Positions 33,576-45,560 of a DNA stretch of 64,000 nt are shown here, piece after piece. This stretch comes from Homalodisca vitripennis (taxonomy: Eukaryota > Arthropoda > Insecta > Hemiptera > Cicadellidae). Each line of letters opens with the position of its first letter. Within the stretch, counting starts at the first letter, position 1. The notes beneath the pieces are model-generated. The model saw only the letters and a program-made list of their open reading frames with translations, was not told where the DNA came from and did no database searches. A program made the position numbers and the translations under genes. The stretch lies in assembly GCF_021130785.1 (NCBI RefSeq), contig NC_060213.1:93798501-93862500 (forward strand), read 5' to 3'.

Positions 33576-35210
33576 CATCATTATTCCACAGAATTTGAGT
33601 CCTCGGTAAAAATCATCCTCTGAAATTTTTTAAACTAATTTAATCCTATACAAATGATATGAGTGCTTCTAGAACACCTTAAGCACTAAATAAAAACTTA
33701 CAACGTGATAAGAAGCAGCATTACTTATAGATGGTGTTGGCTCTTGTAGGACAAATGTTTACAGTATTCCTAAGCATTTATTTCCATTAGTGGCAGATTT
33801 ATAAGTGGTACTTATAAGTATTTTAAGTGGTTTTTAAAACTGCCAGTCTTCTCAAAATCTTATATTGTTTTCAATACAGTTCATTTCGATATCAGTTTTC
33901 CGTTGGGAAATGTTTCTTTATACAAATGAACAAATTCTTCATAATAATGTACTCGTTTACTATATCCCTCCTCATGAGTAAATTAACTCTTTGAGTTTTA
34001 GTATGGCAGTAAACAACAGAATGAACCCTAAGAATGAAGAAACCGCAAATATTCAGATCTGCAATTAGATGAAAAAATCAGCTTCTAATCGTCTCAATCA
34101 TCAGCTTGTTCTTACGAGTTGAGTTAGAGTTTATGAGATCTACATACAACAGTAATGAAATGGAACTAATGTTACAACTATAATTATCAACTAAAATATA
34201 TTTTTAAAACACCTGAAAGTTTCTCACGTTACATATAAAAAGTTAGAAGAACGTTTCACTACGTTTCGCGTAACGGGCTTCCCTAGAGTTCAATGTACAA
34301 TTTTAAGCCTAAAGCCTAAAGCCTAAAATTTATTGACAAATAGTACGGAATACAAGTCGGGTAGATCCCCCTGGAAACAAGAAAAATTCTGTCAGTTTTC
34401 TCAGTGAGGGATTTAAGTAATTCTTATCAACTTCCATAGTTAAAAGTGCATTGGTATAAAATACATTCATGCATACGTAAAAATCTAGTAATATTCAAAA
34501 GTTATATTCTATGGATAAAACCTTTCTCAAGATTTCTTGCTAAATTTTACATTCACGTATTTACATAACATTGGATTTTATATCATTTTATGAAACAAAT
34601 TAAATAAAACAACAGGTTCGTCATAGTATGTTTTCTGTTTTGGTCTGGTTAAGTTATATATTTTAATCTCCCACATGTTAAAATCTGTGTATTCAAATAG
34701 TTTATATATAAATGTATTCTGCTATTTTCTCGTTCAACATTATGGCTACCCAATAGACCAATGTAAAATATTCAATTACACTCATAATATCCCATGGATT
34801 GTCATGTATTAAAATCGAACTCATTTTTAGTTGTATGGAAATGAAGTCCCATGCAAAATTTCAAGTTCAAAGGTAGTTTCATTTCCGAGTATATTACCGA
34901 CAGACAAAAAGATAAACAGATGGAGAGTAATGGAACTCTTCAGTATCTCAAGGCGTATTGACACTGTTGTGCCAGTAAGAACATTAGTTTCATAAATAGC
35001 CAAATTGACCACACGTATTATAATGCAGTAAACATATGGATAATTCTTTAGATTGAGCTCTAAAACATTATATTTAATTTTTGAAGGTGTTATTTCTTTA
35101 AACGTTTTACAGAGCAATAGGTTAAGCCCAAATGTGATAACATTTTGCAGTTTCTGATGTAGTAAATATTATCAGTTGTGATATAATAAAGGTATTTTAA
35201 GACACAAACT
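33576..35210. other. No gene seen
   Basis: AT-rich sequence. A three-fold AAGCCTA repeat lies at about 34309-34327. The 96-codon minus frame at 34827-35117 shows no recognisable domain. Confidence 0.45.
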
Positions 35211-35219
35211 CTGACTAAA

Positions 35220-35390
35220 CGGTAGACCTACATATCTATAAGTGTTGCGATATTTTAACCGTGACCCTGACAACAGCCAACTACCAATGTTAGTGTTATG
35301 TTATAACCACAATATCGTCTATGATACCACTATCACACCTGTTTTTGTATCTACATCGCGTATTACATATAGTTTGTAAATAAAGTTATA
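35220..35390 (-). repeat. Module C, copy 3
   Basis: The minus frame reads L-Y-V-I-R-D-V-D-T-K-T-G-V-I-V-V-S, then a stop, then H-N-T-N and L-L-S-G. It is colinear with the copy at 42.0 kb without indels in the core. Base differences in the T-G-V-x-V-V-S run are mainly silent in this frame. The upstream I-Y-x-F segment is also shared with the 42-kb copy. Confidence 0.6.
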
Positions 35391-35809
35391 AATTGCACGT
35401 ACAAGGTTATATAAACGTAATATCGTAAACCTCACTTTGTGTAACAAGAGAAATAATGTAAGAACGTTATATTTGATTGCAAATTGAAAGGTAATGTAAA
35501 CCAATGATAATTTAATTGAACTATTTTGGTGTTTAAAGTATAATTTTAAATTTAATATGCGTTCATCTATGTTATTGGTTCAAATGTATTAATTTATTGG
35601 TATATGATATTTCTAACTCTTTTAATTTTAATTAATTTACAATGTAAAAAAAAATAAACTGCGAAGCCATTTGGAATTAGTAGTAATTGAAAATAAATTA
35701 TTGCAAATGAAATATAACAAAGTGACATTTAAGCACTGAGTACTAAAAGTATTTTCTTAAGTGATGGAAATAAACAAATACAATCCGATCAATACAGAAT
35801 TATCAATAT

Positions 35810-35950
35810 TTCTCATAAACATTTTGTGGTACAGAACTATGATACCTATTAAAAGTAGTGTTGTAATTATGACAACGCCGATGACCTTTTCAGCCTGATT
35901 TCTTTAGAAGTCAAGTAAGAGATTATTGTAGAACTACTAGGAAGTGTTTT
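35810..35950 (-). repeat. Module G, copy 1
   Basis: CAGGCTGA followed by AGGTCATCGGCGT is shared with 42.6 kb. In this copy the frame after Q-A-E-K-V-I-G-V-V stays open for about 45 codons and would give one strongly hydrophobic segment (I-I-T-T-L-L-L-I-G-I-I-V-L). In the 42-kb copy the frame is lost soon after the shared core. A membrane segment is possible but rests on one copy. Confidence 0.4.
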
Positions 35951-36462
35951 CTATGTGATATTATATTACAACTAAATATTTTATGAAATAGGTGAAATAT
36001 ATTTTCTCCATAATGTCCAGCTACAAAAAGTTCTAAAAAGAATACTAACACATGTTACAACGTGACTATGACTTATTGAAATATTTTTAAAGCCATTTTA
36101 CCACTAAAATAAGAATGAAGCAAAAATGCAACTAATATAAAACTAATTCAAATTTATTATAACTTGCATGGTTTCTTAGTAATATTTTGTAGTAATACAC
36201 ATGCACTAATAACACTATACACTATAAGTGTAATATAATAATCTTTAACTATTTGAAGTTTATATAGCCATTGGTTATTAAATCATAAATGTAGAGATTT
36301 TACGTTCTTAAATATAATTATGAGGTTATTAGTGGGCTTAGTATTAACATTAGGTAATTATATTTCCCTCTTTTACACGAATAATGACTTAAGTCATATA
36401 TTTTAAGAAATAAGGAGGCCATAAATAATGCTTTTGTGAAGTTTGCAATAATCCGAGTCATT

Positions 36463-36600
36463 ACAGAGTTCACGTTGTTGGCACCGAACGTTGTACGTGT
36501 GCTGGGAGTAAAAGAAGAGACGTGTAACAGCTGTCCCTGGACTTTGTGAGGACGGTTTCTTTGTCCAGATATTTAACAACGTCGAATGCTTCCTTTCCTT
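36463..36600 (-). repeat. Module A, copy 1
   Basis: The minus frame contains D-V-V-K-Y-L-D-K-E, then after a one-base shift Q-G-Q-L-L-H-V-S-S-F-T-P, T-R-T-T-F-G-A-N and N-S-V-M. The frame then stays open to about 36320. These residues recur in the other six copies of module A. Confidence 0.6.
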
Positions 36601-36964
36601 CCTCCAGAGCTAGGGTAATATCTGTTTAAATATTACGAAGTAACCTCACATAGGAATTTTTCAGATTATATTTATTAATATATATTGAATAATAAACTGT
36701 ACTTAGTTATGATTTCTAGTTACCTTTTATTTAAAGTAAAACACTTGGGAAATTACCCAGCAGTAACAATATTTCTGCCTCTGTTTATAGTATTACCGTA
36801 AGTTTTTCCCTTGATTGAGTTTAGGTCTTCAGGAAGACAATAAATTCACATGAAGCAAGATCAGGGTTGCAGGGATTCTATTATTTTAATTATTTTAATT
36901 TCATATCATTCTCTAATTTTAAATGCAGTATGGGCTAACTCAAGATTTGACAAACCAAATGCTT

Positions 36965-37035
36965 ACAAACACATTCATGAGCTTTTCAAACCGTCACCTT
37001 AAGGTTTCATGATAATGGACATTTAAAAGATTTCA
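36965..37035 (-). repeat. Module E, copy 1
   Basis: The minus frame shares H-x-x-E-T-L-(K/R), R-(W/F)-E-K-L-M with the 48.0-kb copy over about 20 codons without an indel. This copy has one stop. It is followed by a hydrophobic stretch in both copies. Confidence 0.5.
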
Positions 37036-37984
37036 GAAGTAAATATCCAAAGTTTCATAAGCAAATGGGCTTACAAGGCGTTTATGGTGCAATTAAAGGC
37101 AGTGTATAACATTACAAAAAAGTAACAAGAAACAAATTCCGGTAAAGTGTGAATATAAGTTCAGGTTCCCTTTTTTGGAATGATGATGTATCGAAAAGGT
37201 TTCATCAAATATATGTTAAATAAATTCATTTATTGTTAGTACATTCTTTATACATGTTTATACAATTAACTCTTGACTTTTGTTACAGTTTTAACAAAAT
37301 AAAAATATTTTACAGGTTTTACACTTTTAACATACAATTTGCACTTATATACGTCAAAAATAATAATAAATTGTTATAAACCGTGTTTATTTTAAATAGT
37401 AAACAATGGAAAAATTACATATAAAAAAAAACTTAAATAAAAGTATGGCCATAGTTCAAATTACCGAACGCTGTAGTAAATTAAGATATTTTAATTTAAA
37501 TAATTATAAATTAATTACGTAAAATTAATTTGATTTATTATCAGGTTTGGATATGTTAGAAATCCGTTATAATGTACATTGAAAAGTAAAGTTTTATGTG
37601 ATATAACTATGTAATAGAAATGTATCTCGTATCATTTTAAATATGTAAAATACTGAGTAAAAAAATTGTATTTTTCCAAATCTCCAGTTTTTACCGTAAA
37701 TGACGCTTATTGACTGAGGAATAAACTTAACAAGTTATAAAAAAACGATGTAGGTAAAGCGTACAATGTAAAAGGCTGTATTTAAATATAAGTAAAATTT
37801 AACCAATAGTCCAATATTTAAAATTCTGTTTATTTTAATGCTTAGAAATAAGCTATAAAAGCGAATAGGCTTAAAAAATAGGTTAAGTTTTAGTTTTTCA
37901 AAAAACTAAAAAATCGATAGCGTTCGTAAAATAAAATGAGTAGTATATTTGGTATTCTTTGTTTTAAGGACACTTGAACACTGT
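37036..37984. other. No gene seen between modules E and F
   Basis: AT-rich sequence. An 11-bp perfect hairpin with a 2-base loop lies at 37888-37911. Confidence 0.5.
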
Positions 37985-38330
37985 GAAATCGTCGGAAAAT
38001 AGATAAAATTACGAAGAGTAATCATTTGATCTAATGAACCGTATAGCTTGTAACTTTGCCAATTACGGTTGAAAGTTCACTTTAACAGTTTACTGCATCC
38101 TTTGCTTGAGTTTCGTCGTTTTTAGGGTACGGTGTAAAGTTCCTTGTAACTTTTAATTTGATTTTATATTCACTTAAATATGAAGAGGTAACATAATGTT
38201 TAAATTAAAATTAATGGCTGAGCCTTAGCAAAAGGCTATCACTTGTACCGAATAGTCGAAACACATGGAAAGAAAAATCTCTGATGTAGTAGTAAATCCT
38301 CGATATTGCAATGTTTACTTATAAGTTTTA
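37985..38330 (-). repeat. Module F, copy in block 1
   Basis: About 90% identical to the copy at 11.0-11.3 kb (opposite strand) and about 86% to the one at 48.2 kb over the core, without indels. The minus frame with N-W-Q-S-Y-K-L-Y-G-S-L-D-Q-M-I-T-L-R-N is kept, with one TGA upstream of it. Confidence 0.6.
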
Positions 38331-38689
38331 GTACAGGAAATAAAAGCACAACTTTTGTATGTAAAAAATATTACTTTGCACGTTGCTGCCAAAATAGATT
38401 ATTAATAAACTAAAATAATATCTGGTGTTTAGGCCTGGTGGTTTCAATGTTCTTTATAACTTTTCATACAAAATTAACCACTTATTAACATTTAAAATGA
38501 CTTCCATTTATGTTGATGTCAACTCACTTACCACAGCGTCAACAACTTGGCTCGATATTGCAATTATTATAGTCGCATAAGCGAAGATTAGAATACTAGA
38601 ATTCTAAATGACGAAGTAGTTTTAAAATTTCAAAATGAACTTAAACTCCTCTTAAAGTAAATCACGAAGGCGCGCGTGTGTGATTACAA

Positions 38690-39030
38690 CCCAAAGTAAA
38701 CTATGACTCTAAGAAGGTAATTTATCAAATTAATTGTAAATTTTGTAACAATCAGTACAATGGACAAACATCTAACCACTTTTGAGTCAGTATAACAGGG
38801 CACAGATTTTATATCTTTCAGAAAGACAAGGAGAAGCCAAACATCATGTTGAGGAAAAACAAAGACAACATGGAAGAGTGTTGTGATCTTTAAGGAAATA
38901 ATAAGGACTTCCCCTGTCCGGAAGAAGATGTAAATAGGTTAAAATTAAAAAATCATGAACAAGCCCGACACTTATTTCTAAAATCTAAATTGCCAAATGG
39001 ATTGAATTCCAGATATAATGAAGATTTCAA
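38690..39030 (+). pseudogene. GIY-YIG endonuclease relic, second subtype
   Basis: One plus frame reads I-Y-Q-I-N-C-K-F-C-N-N-Q-Y-N-G-Q-T-S, then after a stop I-T-G-H-R, and later E-E-D-V-N-R-L-K-L-K-N-H-E-Q, F-L-K-S-K-L-P-N-G-L-N. The cysteine pair after the first strand, the I-T-G-H-R helix and the terminal P-N-G-L-N are features of retroelement-linked GIY-YIG domains of a subtype different from the two others in this window. The YIG motif reads YNG and the frame is broken, so it is inactive. No RT is attached. Confidence 0.7.
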
Positions 39031-39940
39031 AATTTACTTCTGTGTCATAAATGATATAATAGTTGGGTACTTGAATGTTTTAATTGCGTATTTACATTTT
39101 TGTTTATTTTCTTCTTATCTGTTGTGTTTCTTCTTGTTTAAAATTTGTATTTTGCTTCATGAAGAGGTGGGTATAAAATTCCACGAAATATAGTATAATA
39201 TTTGCTTTTTATTAAAATAAGTGAAATAAAGCTTTTAAAATCTTTTAATATAAATTACATTTACTCACTGATGAGACAATTTTAACATTTATAAAATAAC
39301 TCTAATCAAAATTTAGGATTTTTTTACATGGTGAAATAAAAAAAAATATTTTTTGTTTTTAAATGTTATTAAACTATCCAATAACACTATAAACTTTTAC
39401 TTCAGGTCACACAGCACCGACACGTTTAGTCCTACCTAGCATGGAAACTTCTACAATGAAATTAAAGATGGATAACAAATATATTGTATGCGTTTTACTA
39501 TAATCGATTAATTTTATCTATTTCATGTTGGAAATGAATTCTTTAAATTTATACAGAGATTTGTCTCAACCTTCCTTTTTTTGAGCGTCTTGTGCTTTTA
39601 GCATCGTCAAAAGTATAAATTACAATACATGTTCACTGTAAAATAAATACCCTAAACGATATCTTTCCTAAAACATTTTGGTATAACCAAAAATTTGTGC
39701 ATCTAAATGTTTTATTTTATTTCCTAAATAATAAAGATTTATCTTAAAAAAATTTAAAGCCTAATGGGATGTAGGTTGGATAAAAATTTTGCATTCTTGT
39801 GAAACTGTATTATATTAACACTGAAATAAATACCCCATGTAACAAACTGTAATTGACACGTTTTAACAGAAAATAATACTGTTTGGATTTAAAGTAAAAT
39901 CGATTGTACCATATTTATTATTAAAAGGATTTCTTATTGG
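39031..39940. other. No gene seen
   Basis: AT-rich sequence, nothing recognised. Confidence 0.5.
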
Positions 39941-39944
39941 GAAA

Positions 39945-40650
39945 AAAGCCAAAACAACATTAGAGAGTTTGTTACAACAACGAGAAACACAAACAAAGGT
40001 TGTAGCAAACTATTGAAAAGAACTTACCACAGTAATTGGAAAAGTTAAAAGTTATACGGTTGATCAGGTCAATGATTGCTCGTAGTGTTTTCCTAACGTT
40101 TATTGCAGCTAGATAGTAGCGTCTTCAAAGTTAAGAAAACATTTATTTTAAATTTCAGTTATTTTTATGAATATTTATTATTTTAGTTTATTATAGTTAT
40201 TCATAAAAATTTGGGGAACGATATATTAGTTATGTGGTAAACATTCTTTATTATAAATTATTGTTAAAAAAATAAAAATATTGAGCTGTATGTGAAGGGG
40301 CTACTTTTTGTCCACATTAGGTAAATAACACTTCTCTTGTGTAAGCAAATGTATGTGTATCATTAATAACGTTAGTTTTTAACGATTATTGACGATAATC
40401 AGCACAAACGCAAAGCAAATATTGCCAATTTGGCTATTTGAGCGAATGTTATATAATGATATTAATGAACTAAACAAATTTCTTTGAAGTTTTACGAATC
40501 AAGATGAATACTGATTGCATTGATTTAAAATGATGTTATTTAAATCTTTTAAACGCATTTCCAATTTAGATTTTACTTTAGGCTAATAACAATGAAAGTA
40601 CAAAGTGAATAAACTGGGTTCATTTTTAAAATATTTATTCAAATATAAAA
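39945..40650 (+). repeat. Diverged duplicate (partner 29700-30500), contains module F2
   Basis: Colinear landmarks with 29.7-30.5 kb; see that entry. The F2 core lies at about 39970-40110, with GAAACACAAACAAAGGTTG, CAAACTATTGAAAAGAACTT and GGTCAATGATTGC. Confidence 0.55.
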
Positions 40651-41955
40651 CATAAATTTCCATTGCTTTTAAAATAAAGAAACTCAATTACAATGATGCA
40701 GAAATATAACATTTTCAACATCTATCCTAAATTTAAAGTGTCTTTTTCATATTTTTCTTTCTAACTTGATACTTTCTTACCATCGAAATGTCTTCCTACA
40801 ACTGTTTATTTTTACCCCGACGACAAGCATGACTACAACACGGAAGATATTTTTACTAAAGTTTACTTATAATTCTATTTTATATAATCACTATATTTCT
40901 ATCAATGTTTACAAACATTTAATTTTTAAATATAAATTGAGAGACCGTGCCTTTCGTATGTCCTCGGTAACTTGTTTATTTTGGAACTGACATCAACTTA
41001 CTATTTTTAAATGTTATATAGGCATATGATGTTTAGTATGTTGAATCAGTAATATATGATAATGTAAACAGTCAATAAATATATTTTATGTTGAATTTGC
41101 ACGTTGATGAATAAAGATTTGGCATTTTTTATATGTACACACTAGTGAAATTTGCCAGAATTAAAATAGTTAAGCTATACTATCTAAAACATTTTAGAAT
41201 TTAAATACTGATATGCAAACCAACTGGCTCAGTAAAAGAGAGGTATATATAACAAGTGGTCGCCTTATCTAAATGTCAACTGAAAACAAATCAAGAACGT
41301 TTTCTAACTATAGAAGTAAAGCTAGGACTTATAAATCATATCTGCCACTTATACTCGTGTATAATTTGTTTATACTAGTATTTAGATAACATTAATAGAA
41401 CGAAACTTAAAATTTTTACATTTTATATAATCATAACATTTTGATATTTATTCATATTTAAAACGTAAAGACATTTATAGATATAAGCATATGTAAATAT
41501 TTTATAAACTTGGACCGGAATAAGTATAAATAGCGCAAGTTTATGTATATAAATATATTTACTTATGAAATTCCAAGAATCGTAAAGGAGCCGTTGAATA
41601 ATAATCATAACTTTGTTTTGTATAAAATGTTAATTGGTTTAGTTACGATGAAACCTTACAATAATATATATTATTGACGATATAAGATATCCTACCAGGG
41701 CTATTATAACAGGGAACGAGAGGATGACCCTATAATTCAACTTTTAATGATTCAAGGAACCGTTAACATCGGAGCTGCAATTTGATGATATCTGCGAGCT
41801 CCAGGTAGTTCTCATTCCTCAACTTGTTTTGCAAGCGATAATTGCTATTAAAGATGACTACATATGACAGTAATGAGATATAACTATTCTGATAGCTGTA
41901 ATTATAACGAAAAAATATATAACAAGGTGGGATTACGCCACACTATGAGTAGCGT
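40651..41955. other. No gene seen
   Basis: AT-rich sequence. The 74-codon plus frame 40766-40990 has no recognised domain. Confidence 0.45.
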
Positions 41956-41963
41956 AAACGGCT

Positions 41964-42158
41964 TCACGGAGTATCTGGCTGAACGATAATCGTAAAGCGT
42001 TGTCGTTGTGTAAACCGTTGCCCCGATAACAGCTGTCTGCTATTGTTAGTGTTGTGTTGTAACCGCAACATCTTTTCTGACACAACCACCACACCTGTCT
42101 TTGTATCCACATCGCGTCTTACGTATAGATTATTAGGAAACGTATAAATATCACTCAA
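41964..42158 (-). repeat. Module C, copy 4 (open frame)
   Basis: 64 codons open: L-Y-V-R-R-D-V-D-T-K-T-G-V-V-V-V-S-E-K, then L-R-L-Q-H-N-T-N, Q-L-L-S-G-Q-R-F-T-Q-R-Q-R. It is the best-preserved copy of the module. A second overlapping frame is also open but less conserved among copies. Confidence 0.6.
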
Positions 42159-42539
42159 CTAGTTAAGTGACATTATTATCATAAACCTTACTCTGTATAT
42201 TACTACTAATAATAAATACTTACCTTACTAGAAATAATTTAATCACTACATATTGCAATAACAAAATTTGTAGTTAACTTTACTTTTAAAAATTAGGTTA
42301 AATTTCTATTGATCCATATTATTGTTTAAAATGTAACTATTTAATTGTTACACAATATATTTAAGGCTTTTAGTTTCAATAATGTTAGATAAAATACATT
42401 GACTGGCATTTAAGAAATAATTAATATTGATTAAAAGTAAAAGGGATAGAAAATTTATTGTTTTAAAACTACATCTAAAAAGTGAATACAATAATAATTT
42501 ATCATTAGTGACGGATATAAACAAATAAAAATATACCTA

Positions 42540-42690
42540 GAAGCATGGATACATATTTTTAGTACAGATCTGTAATACCTAATAAATAAAATAATTAGTA
42601 GTGATTGTGATAAACTACGCCGATGACCTCGTCAGCCTGAAGGGAAGTGTTTGTAGAGATCAAGCGAGAGATCATCGTACAACTGCATGA
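42540..42690 (-). repeat. Module G, copy 2
   Basis: Core frame I-S-T-N-T-S-L-Q-A-D-E-V-I-G-V-V, then a stop within seven codons. Relative to copy 1 there is a 7-base length difference just before the core. Confidence 0.45.
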
Positions 42691-43212
42691 TAATTTGTAA
42701 GTTTTATTTTATTTATCGTAACAGTACTAGATACGTAATAAATAAAAAATTGTACTTTTTAGCTACATGTAATCTTTAATGAAAATACTGGTACGAGTTT
42801 GCTGAGAACTAAGAACGAAATGATCTTTTACAAGTAACTTTGTATGTCTAATAATATAAAGAATATGCCGAAAAGAACTAATTTTACTCGTACTGCATGA
42901 CAATTATGATGTAAAAACCGAACTCGTGTAAAATGACGGCAACTTACTAAACGTAGCATGGATTCTTGGTACTATTTGATGGTAAATCCAAAGATTTAAA
43001 ACTATTATTTATTTAAAATATTATAAATGTTTATAGCTATGCCTTGTTGAATCATTATTATGAAAGTTCAGCTTTATTAAATCCAACTATGAGATAGCTA
43101 GTTAGAATTTCCATCATCAACAACAACTTATATATAAAACGTTCGTCACATATTCGAAGCAGTGAGAAGATTATAAATAATCGTTTTTGGAGTGTTTGAA
43201 ATAATACGACGC

Positions 43213-43350
43213 TTTACAAAGTTCGCGATGTTGGCATCAAACGAAGAACGTGTGTAGGGAGTAAAAGACGAGAATGGTGAAAGCTGTCGCTTGGCTTTGC
43301 TACGAAGGTTTCTTTGTCCAAATATTTAACAGATCCAAAGCATCTTTGAT
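43213..43350 (-). repeat. Module A, copy 2
   Basis: The minus frame gives K-A-K-R-Q-L, S-S-F-T-P-Y-T-R-S-S-F-D-A-N-I-A-N, and continues open for about 25 codons. The residues correspond one to one with copy 1. A one-base deletion and a stop lie upstream of the core. Confidence 0.6.
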
Positions 43351-44799
43351 ATCCTGGAGTTATGGATTAATTGTTGTTTAAATGTCATGAGGTCAGATCC
43401 TATAGGAAATTTACTACTCTTTTATTAATTAAGTATACATTGTACTTACTTGAGATCGTAAGTTACATTTTATTCCAACTGAGACACTTGGGAAATTACA
43501 CATTAGTTCCCATAACTCTCCCTCTGTTTAGAGAACTGCGATGAGTTTTTCCCTAAATTATTGTAGTTCTCTGGTTACAGCGCCTGTTAGACTTCTTGTG
43601 TTTTATCTATTAAGATTTTACTAACATAACTTTTACTCTTTTTCTATAAATGTAACACGAATTCAGTGCATCATCACTAATCACAGCTTCGTGCTTCTAC
43701 ATTGTCTTCGTTTATCAACAATATAAGTAATTTTAAACAAGGATTATATTCAATATTTTGCTAGATATTTAAACAATTTACCCTTTCAAACCCCTAAATA
43801 TCAATACAGGGGCCATTTGATAATCTTCAATTTTAAAACAAAATATTTTCTGTTGCAAACTTATATGATTACTTACCATAGTTTAGTAAATTACTGCATT
43901 GTAAAAATGACAAGGTGCATCAGGACCGATTGAAATGAAAGAAAGAATATCTCTCTGGCTGTCCGTCTATTTTCTATCTGTCTGAAAATTGTATATATAA
44001 GGAGCTGTACAATGAACTTTTTCATTTAACTTCATTTATATGAAGGAGAAATAAAATTTGATGTGGTGGATCTATGTGGTGAACTATAATTACTATAATA
44101 AAGTTACGGTAGAAGTAAACTTGAAAATCACGAAATATATTAATTATACCTATCCTAAAATATAAAGTGTATGACACGAAGCTTAGTACCTTTTTTCTAT
44201 GGCGTATTCATATATATTTTATGACATGTGCCATTGTTAGTATGAAGGTCTTTCAAACCAGACATAATGGCTGTAAGCTGTTATAACTTATTACTAAATA
44301 CAATCGAAAGTATTTAGGCAAGAAGATACCAGAGTTCTAAACTACTCGGTGTAACATAAATAGGGATAATTATAATGATTTAACCTAAATATTACCTTAA
44401 TATACTTTAATGGTATAACTAACTGTCTTATAACTATTTACACGAATAATGTTATAAAATGTTGAAAGTAACAGTTTACAAGAACATATGTTGTGAGTAA
44501 TATGGTAATATTATTTTAGGGCTTACCTGTAGTATGGAAGCCTTTTTAATCAAGTTTTAGAGAATAATCTTGAAAATATAAGGTAACAACATTATATGCA
44601 TTACTTTAAAGTACATTATTAGCAAACACCGTATATATGATGAAAGTGATCGGTATAAAGTATGCAGTATGTTATTTATTACAAATGTGGGAACACGCGA
44701 TGTAAAATACAATATTATATATACCTATCTAACAGCGTTATGATTAAAGAGTTCACTCGGAAATAGAGCGGGGAAAAGACACTTACGAATAGCAGACAT

Positions 44800-44885
44800 C
44801 AGTCAAGACATCTTTTTCATCAAGAGACTGGAATAATTTTTACTTCTGACCTTATTCTCTACACTCCAAGGTTATCACTGATATA
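44800..44885 (-). repeat. Module D, copy 1
   Basis: Shares ATC/ATA-AGAGACTGGAA and TTACTTCTGAC with 54720-54790 in order. At 54.7 kb the minus strand has a donor-like GTAAGTA at the matching place; here that site is AAGTAAAA. Similarity is weak, about 65%. Confidence 0.3.
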
Positions 44886-45364
44886 AAAATGAAAGTAATC
44901 GGAATAATATCGTACAACTGATTTAATTGGTCAATAACACTCCATGACAAGTGAAGTGTTACACGCGTAGCGGAGATTCCAAAAATTAAATTTGTTTGGT
45001 ATGGAAAATCTCCTTGCTGTTACACTATGTATTTTTTTAATTACCATGCTTATTGCAGGCCCTATAGAAAATAATTGTATTGAAGGAAATAAATTGGAAC
45101 ACCATGTTATTGTCAATAATGATCAGTTGTAACTCCACTGAACCCGCTTAGAGAATTAATCAGAACTTCCGATGCTTTGACTCAGGTAAAATAACTACTC
45201 ACGTGGCGATTGGATATGATTACATAAGTTTAATTTCGAATTTTTACTCACTAATACAATCGGTCATTAAATTCATGCTATAAAATAATACAAGTAATAC
45301 TTTTAGAAACAAACTAAATTTAGAAGATGATTTTAAACCAATGCTACGTTAATTACAGAGGTAG

Positions 45365-45560
45365 AGAGGACGCGGACCGAGATGTTAACTACATATAATT
45401 TTGAACGCGACTGACGATCACCGGCTCAGCAGGTCAAGCCGCGGTCATCGCCTCAGCGGCCGTGACCAATCAAAAAGGACTAGGCCTGTGTGAGAGGCTA
45501 GCTAGCCCTGGAGTCAGCAGTTTGTATCAGCAGTGCACGAGGCTAGCTGCACAATTCCAG
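45365..45560. promoter_or_regulatory. GC- and CpG-rich island
   Basis: Much richer in GC than its surroundings, with many CpG (ACGCGGACCGAG, AAGCCGCGGTCATCG, AGCGGCCGTGACC), a CCAAT motif (GACCAATCA at about 45465) and repeated GCTAGCT motifs. It might be a promoter or first exon, or an LTR. About 230 bases to the right, GGGGCGTTACA resembles an LTR end, but I found no matching start or target duplication. No coding frame is evident. Confidence 0.35.

Larger units (their letters stand above)
35215..38330 (-). pseudogene. Paralogous block 1 (modules F-E-H-A-G-C), probable decayed multi-exon gene
   Basis: On the minus strand this block contains, in order, module F (38330-37985), E (37035-36965), H (36830-36740), A (36600-36463), G (35950-35855) and C (35390-35220). 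The same modules recur in the same order and strand at 41.96-48.34 kb. C-to-A spacing is about 1.25 kb in both blocks. In several modules the two blocks are conserved in a common minus-strand reading frame while both carry some stops or frameshifts. This suggests exons of an old tandemly duplicated gene. In this block C has two stops, A has one frameshift, E has a stop and F has stops. The family is not recognised. Confidence 0.45.

Noticed and set aside
39262..39300. CTGATGAGAC resembling a hammerhead core near a GIY-YIG relic
   Set aside because: No GAAAC strand or flanking stems at the required distance.
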